Origin: Pseudomonadota bacterium
Lineage (GTDB): Bacteria > Pseudomonadota > Alphaproteobacteria > Rhizobiales > Devosiaceae
Assembly (NCBI GenBank): GCA_023388175.1
Contig: JAEWGT010000008.1
Location: forward strand, 1 to 64,000
DNA length: 64,000 nucleotides
Reading direction: 5' to 3'
Part shown: positions 53,829 to 61,178 of the stretch, one piece after another
How positions within the stretch are numbered: position 1 is the first letter of the stretch
How the letters are laid out: every line of letters begins with the position of its first letter
Made by a program: the position numbers and the translations under genes
The notes under the pieces: generated by a model
The model's database searches: none
Seen by the model: the letters and a program-made list of their open reading frames with translations, nothing else
Told to the model about the DNA's origin: nothing

Positions 53829-54080
53829 TTATTTCGAGACGGCGCGGCCGATGATGATGATGATGCAGGCGCCAATGAAGCCGGCGATCAGGTAGCCGAT
53901 CCAGCCGCCGAAGGAAATCCCCAGAAGCCCGAATACCAAGCTGGCGAGGATGGCGCCGACAATGCCCAGAAGGACATTTTTCAACACGCCGCCGCCGGAC
54001 CCCATGAACATGCTGGCAAGCCATCCGGCGAGACCGCCGATAAGGATTGCTGCAAGCCAACCCACTCCGTCAAAACCCAT
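53829..54080 (-). CDS. GlsB/YeaQ/YmgE family membrane protein
   Basis: 83-residue hydrophobic protein of the transglycosylase-associated (GlsB/YeaQ/YmgE) family. Three glycine-rich spans with GGLAGWLASMFMGSGGGVLKNVLLGIVGAI and a short basic end are typical. Role unknown; members respond to stress in enterics. Start at 54080 behind AGGAG. The long frame up to 54881 on this strand is antisense to the hydrolase gene. Confidence 0.85.
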   Translation of the reverse strand: MGFDGVGWLAAILIGGLAGWLASMFMGSGGGVLKNVLLGIVGAILASLVFGLLGISFGGWIGYLIAGFIGACIIIIIGRAVSK

Positions 54081-54215
54081 TGTGCTTCTCCTCTCGCAAC
54101 TGAGTCTTTCGACAGGCTGAGCGTGGCACAGTGGTCGGAAATAGCAAGATCGGTACGGAACGGGGTGGTTTCGCTTATGGCTCTGCTGTGTCAAACAAAG
54201 GCAGGGGAGAAGAGC

Positions 54216-55130
54216 ATGAAAATTCTGCACACCACATTGGGCCCTTATGAACGGCATCAGCTCGGGTTGATCCTGCCGCATGAGCATGTCTTCGTCGATC
54301 TGCGCACGCCGGATCAGCCGGGCTATGCCGAGGCGGATACCGATGATGTGCTGCGGCTGATGGTGCCGCAGATCGAGGCGATCAAGGCGCAGGGCGTTAC
54401 GGCGCTGGTGGAATGTTCGACCGGCGGCGTCGGGCTGCGGGTGGATATAGACCTGGCGGTGTCGCGGGCGACAGGCCTGCCCATCGTGGTGCCGACAGGC
54501 AATTATCGTGAGCCCTGGATACCCGACTGGGTGCGGGAGGCCAGCGCCGACGCGCTTGAACGATGGATGGTGCGGGAGCTGACCCAGGGTGTCGGCGATA
54601 CCGGCGTCGTGGCGGCGTGGATCAAGATCAGCGCCGGGGATGACGGGATCACGCCGCTGGAATCGCGGATCCTGCGGGCCGCGGCGCGGGCTTCGGCGCA
54701 GACCGGGGCGATCATCGGGTCGCATACGATCAAGGGGCGGGTGGTGCTCGACCAGCTCGACATCATCGAGGCCGAGGGTGGATCGGCGAGCCGGTTCATT
54801 TCCATCCATACGCAGGCGGAGCCGGATTTCGGGCTGCATGGGGAAGTGTTTGCGCGCGGAGCCTGGCTGGAATTCGACCATATCGGCCGGGACCCGGACG
54901 CGGAGGTTCTAGCGCTGACTTTGCGGGCGCTGGAGGCCGGGCGTGGTGAGCGGCTGCTGCTCAGCCATGATCTGGGCTGGTATGATCCGGCAAAGCCCGG
55001 CGGCGGCACGCCAAGGCCCTACACGCATCTTGTGGCCTCATTCCTGCCGGCGCTGCGGGCGGCGGGCGTCGATGAGGCGACGATCACGCGGCTGACGCAT
55101 GACAATCCGTTCAACGCGTTTGCGCGGTAG
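54216..55130 (+). CDS. Phosphotriesterase-family metallohydrolase
   Basis: 304-residue amidohydrolase of the phosphotriesterase/lactonase group. The metal ligands are in place: HEH (His22, His24), the lysine expected to be carbamylated (Lys137, AAWIKIS), His170 (GSHT), His198 (SIHT) and Asp252 (SHDLGW). Most characterised relatives are lactonases rather than pesticide hydrolases. Real substrate is unknown; no pathway partner is adjacent. ATG at 54216 behind GGGGAG. Long upstream extension of the frame is not supported. Confidence 0.85.
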   Translation: MKILHTTLGPYERHQLGLILPHEHVFVDLRTPDQPGYAEADTDDVLRLMVPQIEAIKAQGVTALVECSTGGVGLRVDIDLAVSRATGLPIVVPTGNYREPWIPDWVREASADALERWMVRELTQGVGDTGVVAAWIKISAGDDGITPLESRILRAAARASAQTGAIIGSHTIKGRVVLDQLDIIEAEGGSASRFISIHTQAEPDFGLHGEVFARGAWLEFDHIGRDPDAEVLALTLRALEAGRGERLLLSHDLGWYDPAKPGGGTPRPYTHLVASFLPALRAAGVDEATITRLTHDNPFNAFAR

Positions 55131-55138
55131 GGGCTCTT

Positions 55139-55284
55139 CCTTCTCCCCTGAGGGGAGAAGGTGGCCGAAGGCCAGATGAGGGGTTCAGAGTAGTGTTCCA
55201 TCGTGAGCGATGCACCCCTCACCCCAGCTTTGCCAGGTCGCTTTGCTCCCGGCGTCGCTACCCTCTCCCCTGGAGGGGCGAGGG
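55139..55284. repeat. Composite palindromic intergenic element
   Basis: CCTTCTCCCC/GGGGAGAAGG (55139-55148, 55152-55161) is followed by TGGCC-GAA-GGCCA (55162-55174), ATGAGGGGT matching ACCCCTCA (55214-55221), and CCCTCTCCCC/GGGGCGAGGG with one mismatch (55261-55270, 55275-55284). This is the widespread Rhizobiales/Proteobacteria repeat of the type CCTTCTCCCC...GGAGAAGGTGGCC...GGATGAGGGGT. It lies between two convergent genes. Confidence 0.8.
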
Positions 55285-55295
55285 TGTGCAGGAGG

Positions 55296-56630
55296 TCAGG
55301 CCGTCGCCGGCTCGGCGAAGAGGTCGTATTCATCATTGTCGGTGACTTTCACCGAGACGATGTCGCCGATCTTGATATTGGCGGCGTTGTCGATGATGAC
55401 CTGGCCGTCGATTTCCGGCGCATCCCATTTGGAACGGGCGATGGCGCGGTTTTCCTCGGGGCGGACATCGTCGACGATGACGTCGATGGTGCGGCCGACC
55501 TTTTTCTGCAGTTGGCCGAAAGAGACGTTCTGCGCCACTTCCATAAGTTGGGCGAAGCGCTCTTCCTTGACCTCATCGGGCACGACGCCTTCGAGTTCAT
55601 TGGCGGTGGCGCCGGTGACGGGCTCGTATTTGAAGCAGCCGGCACGGTCGATTTCGGCCTCCTCGATGAAATCGAGCAGCATTTCAAAATCTTCGTCCGT
55701 CTCGCCGGGGAAGCCGACGATGAAATTGGAACGCACAGTCAGGTCAGGGACCTGGCGCTTCCAGTCGAGAATGCGATTGAGGGTCTTTTCCTGATGCGCG
55801 GGGCGGCGCATGGCCTTCAGCACATTCGGGGAGGCGTGCTGGAAGGGAATGTCGAGATAGGGCAGGACGAGGCCTTCGGCCATCAGCTCCATGACCGGAT
55901 CGACGTGAGGGTAGGGGTACACATAGTGCAGGCGCACCCAGGCGCCGAGCTCGCCCAGTTCCTTGGCCAGATCGTAGAATTTCGCCTTGACCTCGCGGCC
56001 GCGATATTTGCTGGTCGCGTATTTAAGGTCCAGGCCATAGGCGCTGGTATCCTGGGAGATGACCAGCAATTCCTTGGCGCCGGAGCGGATCAGGCCCTCG
56101 GCTTCCGACAGGATGCCGGCAGCGGGCCGGCTGGCAAGATCGCCACGGATCTGGGGAATGATGCAGAAGGAGCAGCGATTGTTGCAGCCTTCGGAAATCT
56201 TGAGATAGGCGTAGTGGCGCGGCGTGAGCTTCAGGCCGCTTTCGGGCACGAGATCGACAAAGCGGTTCGGCACGGGCGGCAGGTGATCATGTACCGCCGA
56301 AACCACGCTTTCGTACTGATGCGGGCCGGTGATGGCGAGGACCGAGGGGTGGGTCTCGCGGATCAGGTTTTCCTCGACGCCAAGGCAGCCGGTAACGATG
56401 ACCTTACCGTTTTCGTTGAGCGCCTCGCCAATGGCTTCAAGGCTTTCCTGCTTGGCCGAGTCGAGAAAGCCGCAGGTGTTGACGAGAACGATGTCGGCCC
56501 CGGCATAGTCGCGGCTGAACGAATAGCCCTGCGCGCGCAGGGTGGTCATGATGCGTTCGCTATCCACGAGGGCCTTGGGGCAGCCGAGGCTGACGAGACC
56601 GATTTTGGGCGCCTGATTCATGCGCGTCAT
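55296..56630 (-). CDS. rimO: Ribosomal protein S12 methylthiotransferase RimO
   Basis: Radical-SAM enzyme that adds a methylthio group to Asp89 of ribosomal protein S12. 444 residues; N-terminal UPF0004 domain with three cluster cysteines (17, 53, 82), the radical-SAM motif CNNRCSFC (149-156) and a C-terminal TRAM domain. Its substrate rpsL is encoded at 18663 in this same window, with an Arg next to the target Asp. ATG at 56630 kept; an ATG three codons later is possible. Confidence 0.95.
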   Translation of the reverse strand: MTRMNQAPKIGLVSLGCPKALVDSERIMTTLRAQGYSFSRDYAGADIVLVNTCGFLDSAKQESLEAIGEALNENGKVIVTGCLGVEENLIRETHPSVLAITGPHQYESVVSAVHDHLPPVPNRFVDLVPESGLKLTPRHYAYLKISEGCNNRCSFCIIPQIRGDLASRPAAGILSEAEGLIRSGAKELLVISQDTSAYGLDLKYATSKYRGREVKAKFYDLAKELGELGAWVRLHYVYPYPHVDPVMELMAEGLVLPYLDIPFQHASPNVLKAMRRPAHQEKTLNRILDWKRQVPDLTVRSNFIVGFPGETDEDFEMLLDFIEEAEIDRAGCFKYEPVTGATANELEGVVPDEVKEERFAQLMEVAQNVSFGQLQKKVGRTIDVIVDDVRPEENRAIARSKWDAPEIDGQVIIDNAANIKIGDIVSVKVTDNDEYDLFAEPATA

Positions 56631-56860
56631 GTGTCCGGGTGATGGATTGGATGGGGCGTCATACAGACTATTGGCCGGTTACGCAATGTGACTGCCCTGT
56701 TGCGGCGGCGGGGCAGGCCTGCTTCAGATGGTGAACACGCAGACTTGAATGTGCGGATTTTGCGAACGGTGCATCCGGAAAAGTGGATGTTCTACATCAG
56801 CGGCCTTCCTTCTAGCCCTTTCAGCCTCGCGCCCACGGCGCAGCATGAAAGGGAAATTGA

Positions 56861-57238
56861 ATGTTCGACCGTCTCTCCGCCTATGCGCCACAGGCTCTTG
56901 CCGTCCTGCGTATCGTTGCCGCCGTACTTTTCTTACTCCATGGCACGCAGAAGCTGTTTGGCTTCCCGGGAACCGAATTCCTTCCGCCCATGGGCAGCAT
57001 TTTCTGGTTCGCTGGCGTCATTGAAATCATTACCGGCATTCTGATCGGCGTCGGCTTTTTTACCCGCCCGGCTGCCTTTCTCGCCTCTGGCACCATGGCG
57101 GTGGCCTATTGGATGGCGCATGCACCGGGCAACCTGTTCCCGGCCAATAACGGGGGCGACGCGGCAATCCTGTTCTGCTTCGTATTCCTCTACCTAGTGT
57201 TTGCAGGTCCGGGTGCCTGGAGCGTGAACAAGAAGTAG
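56861..57238 (+). CDS. DoxX-family membrane protein
   Basis: 125 residues with four hydrophobic segments. LRIVAAVLFLLHGTQKLFGFPG and the GVIEIITGILIGVGFFTRPAAF region are typical of DoxX/YphA small membrane proteins, whose role is unclear (some are linked to quinone or thiosulfate redox). Stands alone, plus strand. No ligand residues can be named. Confidence 0.85.
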   Translation: MFDRLSAYAPQALAVLRIVAAVLFLLHGTQKLFGFPGTEFLPPMGSIFWFAGVIEIITGILIGVGFFTRPAAFLASGTMAVAYWMAHAPGNLFPANNGGDAAILFCFVFLYLVFAGPGAWSVNKK

Positions 57239-57287
57239 GGGTTTCTAGGTATGCCACGCGCGTTGGACGCGCTGCACCCCCACCTAA

Positions 57288-57310
57288 CCTCCCCCTGAAG
57301 AAGGGGGAGG
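57288..57310. repeat. Palindromic repeat, CCTCCCCCT family, copy 2
   Basis: CCTCCCCCT/AGGGGGAGG (57288-57296, 57302-57310). An outer pair, CACCCCC near 57276 and GGGGGGTG near 57345, suggests the whole element is about 80 bases. Located after the DoxX gene. Confidence 0.8.
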
Positions 57311-57377
57311 GACAGATCGAGTCTGCCCTGAAGCAGGGGGAGGCGGGGGGTGACGACAATGGCGATACAAGAATCAG

Positions 57378-57401
57378 AAGGCCGCCCTGTGGGGCGGCCT
57401 T
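57378..57401 (-). terminator. Hairpin terminator after the DUF4282 gene
   Basis: AAGGCCGCCC/GGGCGGCCTT with a TGTG loop, 8 bases past the DUF4282 stop on the minus strand; the T-run is poor (CTGATTCTT). It could also serve the plus strand. Confidence 0.6.
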
Positions 57402-57408
57402 TGCGTGT

Positions 57409-57978
57409 TCAGGTGGTGGTCTTCGGCGGCGTACGCTTTGCCGTCCGCCTCGGCTTATGGGTTTCGCCGGGCTTGGTGGCCGGTTCGCGTAGCGTGCTGG
57501 CGGCTGGGGTCGGGGGCACCGGCGGGGCAGGCGGCGTAGGGGGAACTGGGGTTACGCTCGGCAGGGGCTCGGTGGCTGGCGTGATATATTCGTCGGCTTC
57601 TGCATAGTCGCTGTCCTGTCCTTCCTCGGCCAGATCGCGGATGGCGTCGCGGACTTCATCGAGCAGCGAGGCGGAATAGCGGGAGCGCTGTACGGAATCG
57701 CCGGTCTGTTCATGGTTCTTGAACCAGACCAGCAAGGCTTCGCAGCCGATCCGCAGGCCGACAAAGGCCAGAAGTCCGAAGACGACGATTTCGAGCAGGC
57801 CCCACAGACCATCGCCGAAGCCGGTGCCGAAGCGGAAGAAGAAATGGCTGATTGCCCAGAGCAGGATGGCGGCGAGGCCGAGCGCGTAGAAAATCGGCAC
57901 AAGTTTCGGTGAGAGGATGGCGTCGAGCCGGAACAAAGTCTGGCGGGTGAGGAGGCGTTTGAGATCGTCCAGGGTCAT
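57409..57978 (-). CDS. DUF4282 membrane protein
   Basis: 189 residues. Two hydrophobic spans (about 26-48 and 59-82) match DUF4282, after a short N-terminal helix. The second half is a cytosolic, low-complexity tail: an acidic part (EEGQDSDYAEADEYI), a Pro/Thr stretch and a basic end. No function is known. Monocistronic. Confidence 0.75.
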   Translation of the reverse strand: MTLDDLKRLLTRQTLFRLDAILSPKLVPIFYALGLAAILLWAISHFFFRFGTGFGDGLWGLLEIVVFGLLAFVGLRIGCEALLVWFKNHEQTGDSVQRSRYSASLLDEVRDAIRDLAEEGQDSDYAEADEYITPATEPLPSVTPVPPTPPAPPVPPTPAASTLREPATKPGETHKPRRTAKRTPPKTTT

Positions 57979-58091
57979 GTGCGGCTCCTCGAATCCAGTT
58001 CCGTCGCTAAATTGGTCGGGTCAGGCCGGGATGGCAAGGGCAGGTGAAGAAGAGGCGTCCGGATTTAACCCGAATTCCCCCTCCCGTCGTC

Positions 58092-58161
58092 ACCACCGGG
58101 TTTATCCCGGTGGTCCATGGATGAGCGCCACGAAGATGGATTGCCCGGACAAGCCGGGCAA
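58092..58161. repeat. Two intergenic palindromes
   Basis: ACCACCGGG/CCCGGTGGT (58092-58100, 58106-58114) and TTGCCCGG/CCGGGCAA (58141-58148, 58154-58161), in the form common in Rhizobiales intergenic DNA. Located in the 221-base gap between the DUF4282 and lipB genes. Confidence 0.65.
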
Positions 58162-58199
58162 TGACGATGGAGGTTGAAGGCCGGGCCAGGGGCGACGCG

Positions 58200-58919
58200 C
58201 TAGGTGCGCACCGAAACTGTCGGCCCGAAGATGGCCTCAAACCGGCCCCGTAGCACTGAATCGACTTCGGCCATGGAGAGCAGGACGCCGAGATCTTCAA
58301 ACGAGGTCACGCCCTGATCAGTGATGCCGCATGGCACAATGCCGTCGTAATGGTCGAGGTCCGGCGCGATGTTCAGCGAAATGCCGTGAAAAGTGACCCA
58401 TTTGCGCACCCGCACCCCGATGGCGGCGATCTTGTCCTCGCTGCCCGCGCCTTTTTCGGGGCGGGGCACCCAGACGCCAACCCGTCCTTCGCGGCGCTCG
58501 CCACGTATATTGTGGGCGGCAAGGGTGTCGATGACCCATTGTTCCAGCCCCTGCACCAGGCAGCGGATATCGCGCCCACGCTGGGTGAGGTCGAGCATGA
58601 CATAGGCCACGCGCTGGCCGGGGCCATGATAGGTATATTGCCCGCCGCGTCCGGCGGCGAAGACCGGAAAGCGCGGATTGAGCAGGTCTTCGGGACGGGC
58701 AGAGGTGCCAGCTGTGTAAAGCGGAGGATGTTCGAGCAGCCAGACGGCCTCGCTGGCCGTGCCCGCGGCAATGGCCGCGACGCGCTCGTCCATCATTTCG
58801 AGCGCCAGCTCGTAATCGAGAGGCGCATCGAAAATGCGCCATTCGACGGGCCGGCTGTCAGCGCGATGCAGCTTTGCTCCGGTTTGGCACGATTCATTGG
58901 TGTCCGTTAACACTTCCAT
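58200..58919 (-). CDS. lipB: Octanoyltransferase LipB
   Basis: Moves octanoyl groups from acyl carrier protein to lipoyl domains. 239 residues from the ATG at 58919. RGGQYTYHGPGQ (91-102), IGVRVRKWVTFHG with Lys173, and PCGI with the acyl-carrying Cys197 give an intact active site. A further upstream start at 59060 would overlap the FliN-like gene and is unlikely. Divergent from that gene by 76 bases. Confidence 0.94.
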   Translation of the reverse strand: MEVLTDTNESCQTGAKLHRADSRPVEWRIFDAPLDYELALEMMDERVAAIAAGTASEAVWLLEHPPLYTAGTSARPEDLLNPRFPVFAAGRGGQYTYHGPGQRVAYVMLDLTQRGRDIRCLVQGLEQWVIDTLAAHNIRGERREGRVGVWVPRPEKGAGSEDKIAAIGVRVRKWVTFHGISLNIAPDLDHYDGIVPCGITDQGVTSFEDLGVLLSMAEVDSVLRGRFEAIFGPTVSVRT

Positions 58920-58995
58920 AACCAGCTCTGGCCGACTTTCGTGTTTATCGAATCCGCTCGCGGGGCGCGGATCATTTTGCCCGATACCCTTATCT

Positions 58996-59229
58996 ATGAG
59001 CACACTGGACAATATTGAAGTCGATATCACCGTGGAATTGGGCGCGACCACCATGCCCATCCATCATTTGCTGCGCATGGGCCGCGGCGCGGTGATCGAA
59101 CTGGATGCCGGCGAGCACGATCCGCTGCGGATCTACGCCAATAACACGCTGATCGCCAAAGGCGAGGTCAATGTGGAAGAGGGGCAGTTGCGGGTTTTCG
59201 TAACGGAAAAGATCTTCCGGCTCGGGTGA
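58996..59229 (+). CDS. Orphan FliN-like SpoA-domain protein
   Basis: 77 residues from the ATG at 58996, a stand-alone SpoA (FliN/YscQ C-terminal) domain: VDITVELGATTMPIHHLLRMGRGAVIELD and PLRIYANNTLIAKGEVNVEEGQLRVFVTE. FliN forms the flagellar switch C-ring with FliM and FliG, or the type III secretion sorting platform. Here no flagellar gene is near, so the role is uncertain. A terminator follows 53 bases later. Confidence 0.8.
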   Translation: MSTLDNIEVDITVELGATTMPIHHLLRMGRGAVIELDAGEHDPLRIYANNTLIAKGEVNVEEGQLRVFVTEKIFRLG

Positions 59230-59281
59230 GCTCAGTCCTGGAGCTGCCGCGCGACCACGGGTGTCGTGGCCTTCGCGCCTG

Positions 59282-59306
59282 AAACCGCCCCGCTGGCGCG
59301 GTTTTT
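59282..59306 (+). terminator. Terminator after the FliN-like gene
   Basis: AAACCGC/GCGGTTT (59282-59288, 59298-59304) with continued T, 53 bases after the stop. Confidence 0.7.
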
Positions 59307-59432
59307 CCCTGGGGATGGCTGGAAGTTCACAGGGCATTCGAAATTCGTCATTTAAGCGCTTGAGGTTGTGACAGAGCTTTGCTACATCCCCACTCGCTTC
59401 GGGGCGCATGCCTCAGGCTCTACCACTACTGT

Positions 59433-59517
59433 GCGGTCGTGGCGGAATTGGTAGACGCGCAGCGTTGAGGTCGCTGTATCGCAAGATGTGGAAGTTCGAG
59501 TCTTCTCGACCGCACCA
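59433..59517 (+). tRNA. tRNA-Leu (anticodon GAG)
   Basis: An 85-base class II tRNA. Acceptor GCGGTCG/CGACCGC, D arm with GGTAGACGC, anticodon stem CAGCG/CGCTG around TTGAGGT (anticodon GAG), a long variable arm, T arm GAAGTTCGAGTCTTC and encoded ACCA. A terminator follows at once. Confidence 0.95.
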
Positions 59518-59538
59518 GTCACTCCGGTGATGAACAAG

Positions 59539-59562
59539 AAGCTGCCGCAAGGCGGCTTTTTT
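59539..59562 (+). terminator. Terminator after tRNA-Leu
   Basis: AAGCTGCC/GGCGGCTT with a GCAA loop and one T-G pair, then TTTT. Confidence 0.85.
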
Positions 59563-59627
59563 GTTTTCTGGATGGTACGGGCGCTCCGGCCCGGGAAAAG
59601 GCCGGAAGCGCGAAATTCAGGTGTGGA

Positions 59628-60047
59628 TCAGGCGGCTTGCAGCTCGATGACCGGAATTTTCCGGGTGGTCTTCCGCTCGTATTCGGCAAATTGGGGAAAC
59701 AGGCTGGCCTGTCTGGCATAGATGCTGTCGCGCTCTTCATCCTCAACAATGCGGGCCTTGACCGGGACGCGCGATATTGTGGTGCCGTCGCCGATCGAAA
59801 TGGCGGAATCCGGGTTGGCCTTGAGGTTGTGAAACCAGTCCGGATTGCTGTCATTGCCGGCAAAGGACGCAAAGATGAACCAGCGGCCGTCGCCGTCGGG
59901 CAAATACATCAGAGGCAGGGTACGCTCCTGGCCTGACCGGGCGCCGATGGAATGAAGCAGGAGCACGGGCGCATCCTTGAAATAACCGCCGGGCTTGCCT
60001 TTGGTGGCATTGAAATCGGCGATGACCTGCGCGTTGAAATCGGACAT
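59628..60047 (-). CDS. Nitroreductase/deazaflavin-dependent (DUF385-type) protein
   Basis: 139 residues. APVLLLHSIGARSGQERTLPLMYLPDGDGRWFIFASFAGNDSNPDWFHNLKANP matches the F420-dependent nitroreductase-like family (Ddn, DUF385), which also has FMN- or heme-binding members. Whether this organism makes F420 is not known from the window, so the cofactor is open. Ends with an imperfect GC palindrome at about 59587-59608. Confidence 0.8.
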   Translation of the reverse strand: MSDFNAQVIADFNATKGKPGGYFKDAPVLLLHSIGARSGQERTLPLMYLPDGDGRWFIFASFAGNDSNPDWFHNLKANPDSAISIGDGTTISRVPVKARIVEDEERDSIYARQASLFPQFAEYERKTTRKIPVIELQAA

Positions 60048-60118
60048 GGGAAACCTCGGTTTTAAGCGGCTGCGCGCAATATGGGGCTGACAAGGCCCTG
60101 CGCCAAGGCGGGCGGCAA

Positions 60119-60643
60119 TTATTCACGCACCGGAATGGCGGGCACCTTGAAGCCCATGGCGATCCAGGCGGCGAGCAATTTTGCGTAGAAGCCGGCCGTG
60201 GCGCGTTTGCCGGCGGGCAGGGCATTGTCGAGCGTGATGCCCGGGGGCAAGTCGGACGTCATGGTGCGGATGTCGATGGTTGGGCGGGTGTCCTGAGGCC
60301 AGAGGCCGGCATAAAGGCTGAGCCAGTGACCGGCCTGAAATTCGAGGAAAACCGGGCTGTTGCAGCAGGTTGTGACGACGCGGCGTGTCGGGGCCGTGTC
60401 GCTGAGCCTGTAGGCCCTGAGACGATCCGTGCCTTCGGGAAAGCGGATACGATCCTTGCGATAGAGGATGTAGGGTGTGCCGCCATTGGGGCCGGACAGC
60501 GGGAACGACGCGGGCAGGGCGGCGAAACGCCGTTCGGCTTCCCGACACGAATTGCAATGGCATTCGGTGGCTATAAAGGGCGCGCCGATGAGTTCGACAT
60601 GGAACTGGCCGCATGCGCAGGCAAGGCTGGTGATTTCGGGCAT
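60119..60643 (-). CDS. GFA-like zinc-binding protein (DUF6151 type)
   Basis: 174 residues. Cysteine pairs CACG at the start, ECHCNSC near residue 29 and TCCNSP near residue 92 resemble the Mss4-like fold of glutathione-dependent formaldehyde-activating (GFA) proteins; the long insertion and C-terminus fit the DUF6151 group. Zinc binding is likely, activity unknown. Follows the next gene's region on the same strand after 71 bases. Confidence 0.7.
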   Translation of the reverse strand: MPEITSLACACGQFHVELIGAPFIATECHCNSCREAERRFAALPASFPLSGPNGGTPYILYRKDRIRFPEGTDRLRAYRLSDTAPTRRVVTTCCNSPVFLEFQAGHWLSLYAGLWPQDTRPTIDIRTMTSDLPPGITLDNALPAGKRATAGFYAKLLAAWIAMGFKVPAIPVRE

Positions 60644-60714
60644 GGGCGGCTCCTTTGAGGTTGATATGAACCAGACGAGCGGGCCGCAGCGATTTCGACA
60701 TCCGTCGGCATATC

Positions 60715-61062
60715 CTACGTCTGTTTCAGCTTTTCAGGGGCCGCGAAGGTCCAGGCATCCTGCAGGCGCAAGGACAATTCCTCGTCGTCGATCCTGTCGA
60801 GCTGGATCAGCATGGCATCCTGACCGACATATTGGTCGGTTTCGAAATAGATTTCGGGCGAAATCTCCATCAGCAGCACTTTCTGATCCACCGGGCATTG
60901 CAGCACGGCGGTCTTCTCATCCAGCAAATGCACAAAGACGGCGCCTTCCACTGTCAGCGCGGAAGCATTGCCGGCCGAGGGCTCAATGCCGGCGAGTGCC
61001 CGTTCGCTGGCCAGCCTGTGGAGGCGCGCGAGGCCGGGTTGCAGATCGGATTTTTCTCTCAT
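60715..61062 (-). CDS. MmcQ/YjbR-like protein
   Basis: 115 residues from the ATG at 61062. The C-terminal QLDRIDDEELSLRLQDAWTFAAPEKL is the MmcQ/YjbR (CyaY-like fold) ending, often thought to bind DNA or act with mismatch/phosphorylation partners, without proof. An upstream start at 61143 would add 27 residues of little similarity. Divergent from mgtE by 116 bases. Confidence 0.7.
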   Translation of the reverse strand: MREKSDLQPGLARLHRLASERALAGIEPSAGNASALTVEGAVFVHLLDEKTAVLQCPVDQKVLLMEISPEIYFETDQYVGQDAMLIQLDRIDDEELSLRLQDAWTFAAPEKLKQT

Positions 61063-61178
61063 TTGCGTGACATCTCCGTGTGCTGACGAAAAAGCCACGC
61101 CGCCAGACTGGCGCAATGCCGGGCGATTGGCTATGGCTGTCATGCCCCTGAAACACTCAGGACACGAAAGGGCTCCCG

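Noticed and set aside
55203..56642. 479-codon frame opposite rimO
   Set aside because: Antisense of a well-defined radical-SAM gene.
61063..61178. Magnesium riboswitch (M-box) before mgtE
   Set aside because: The 116-base gap to the divergent gene is too short for a typical M-box and shows no matching structure by eye.
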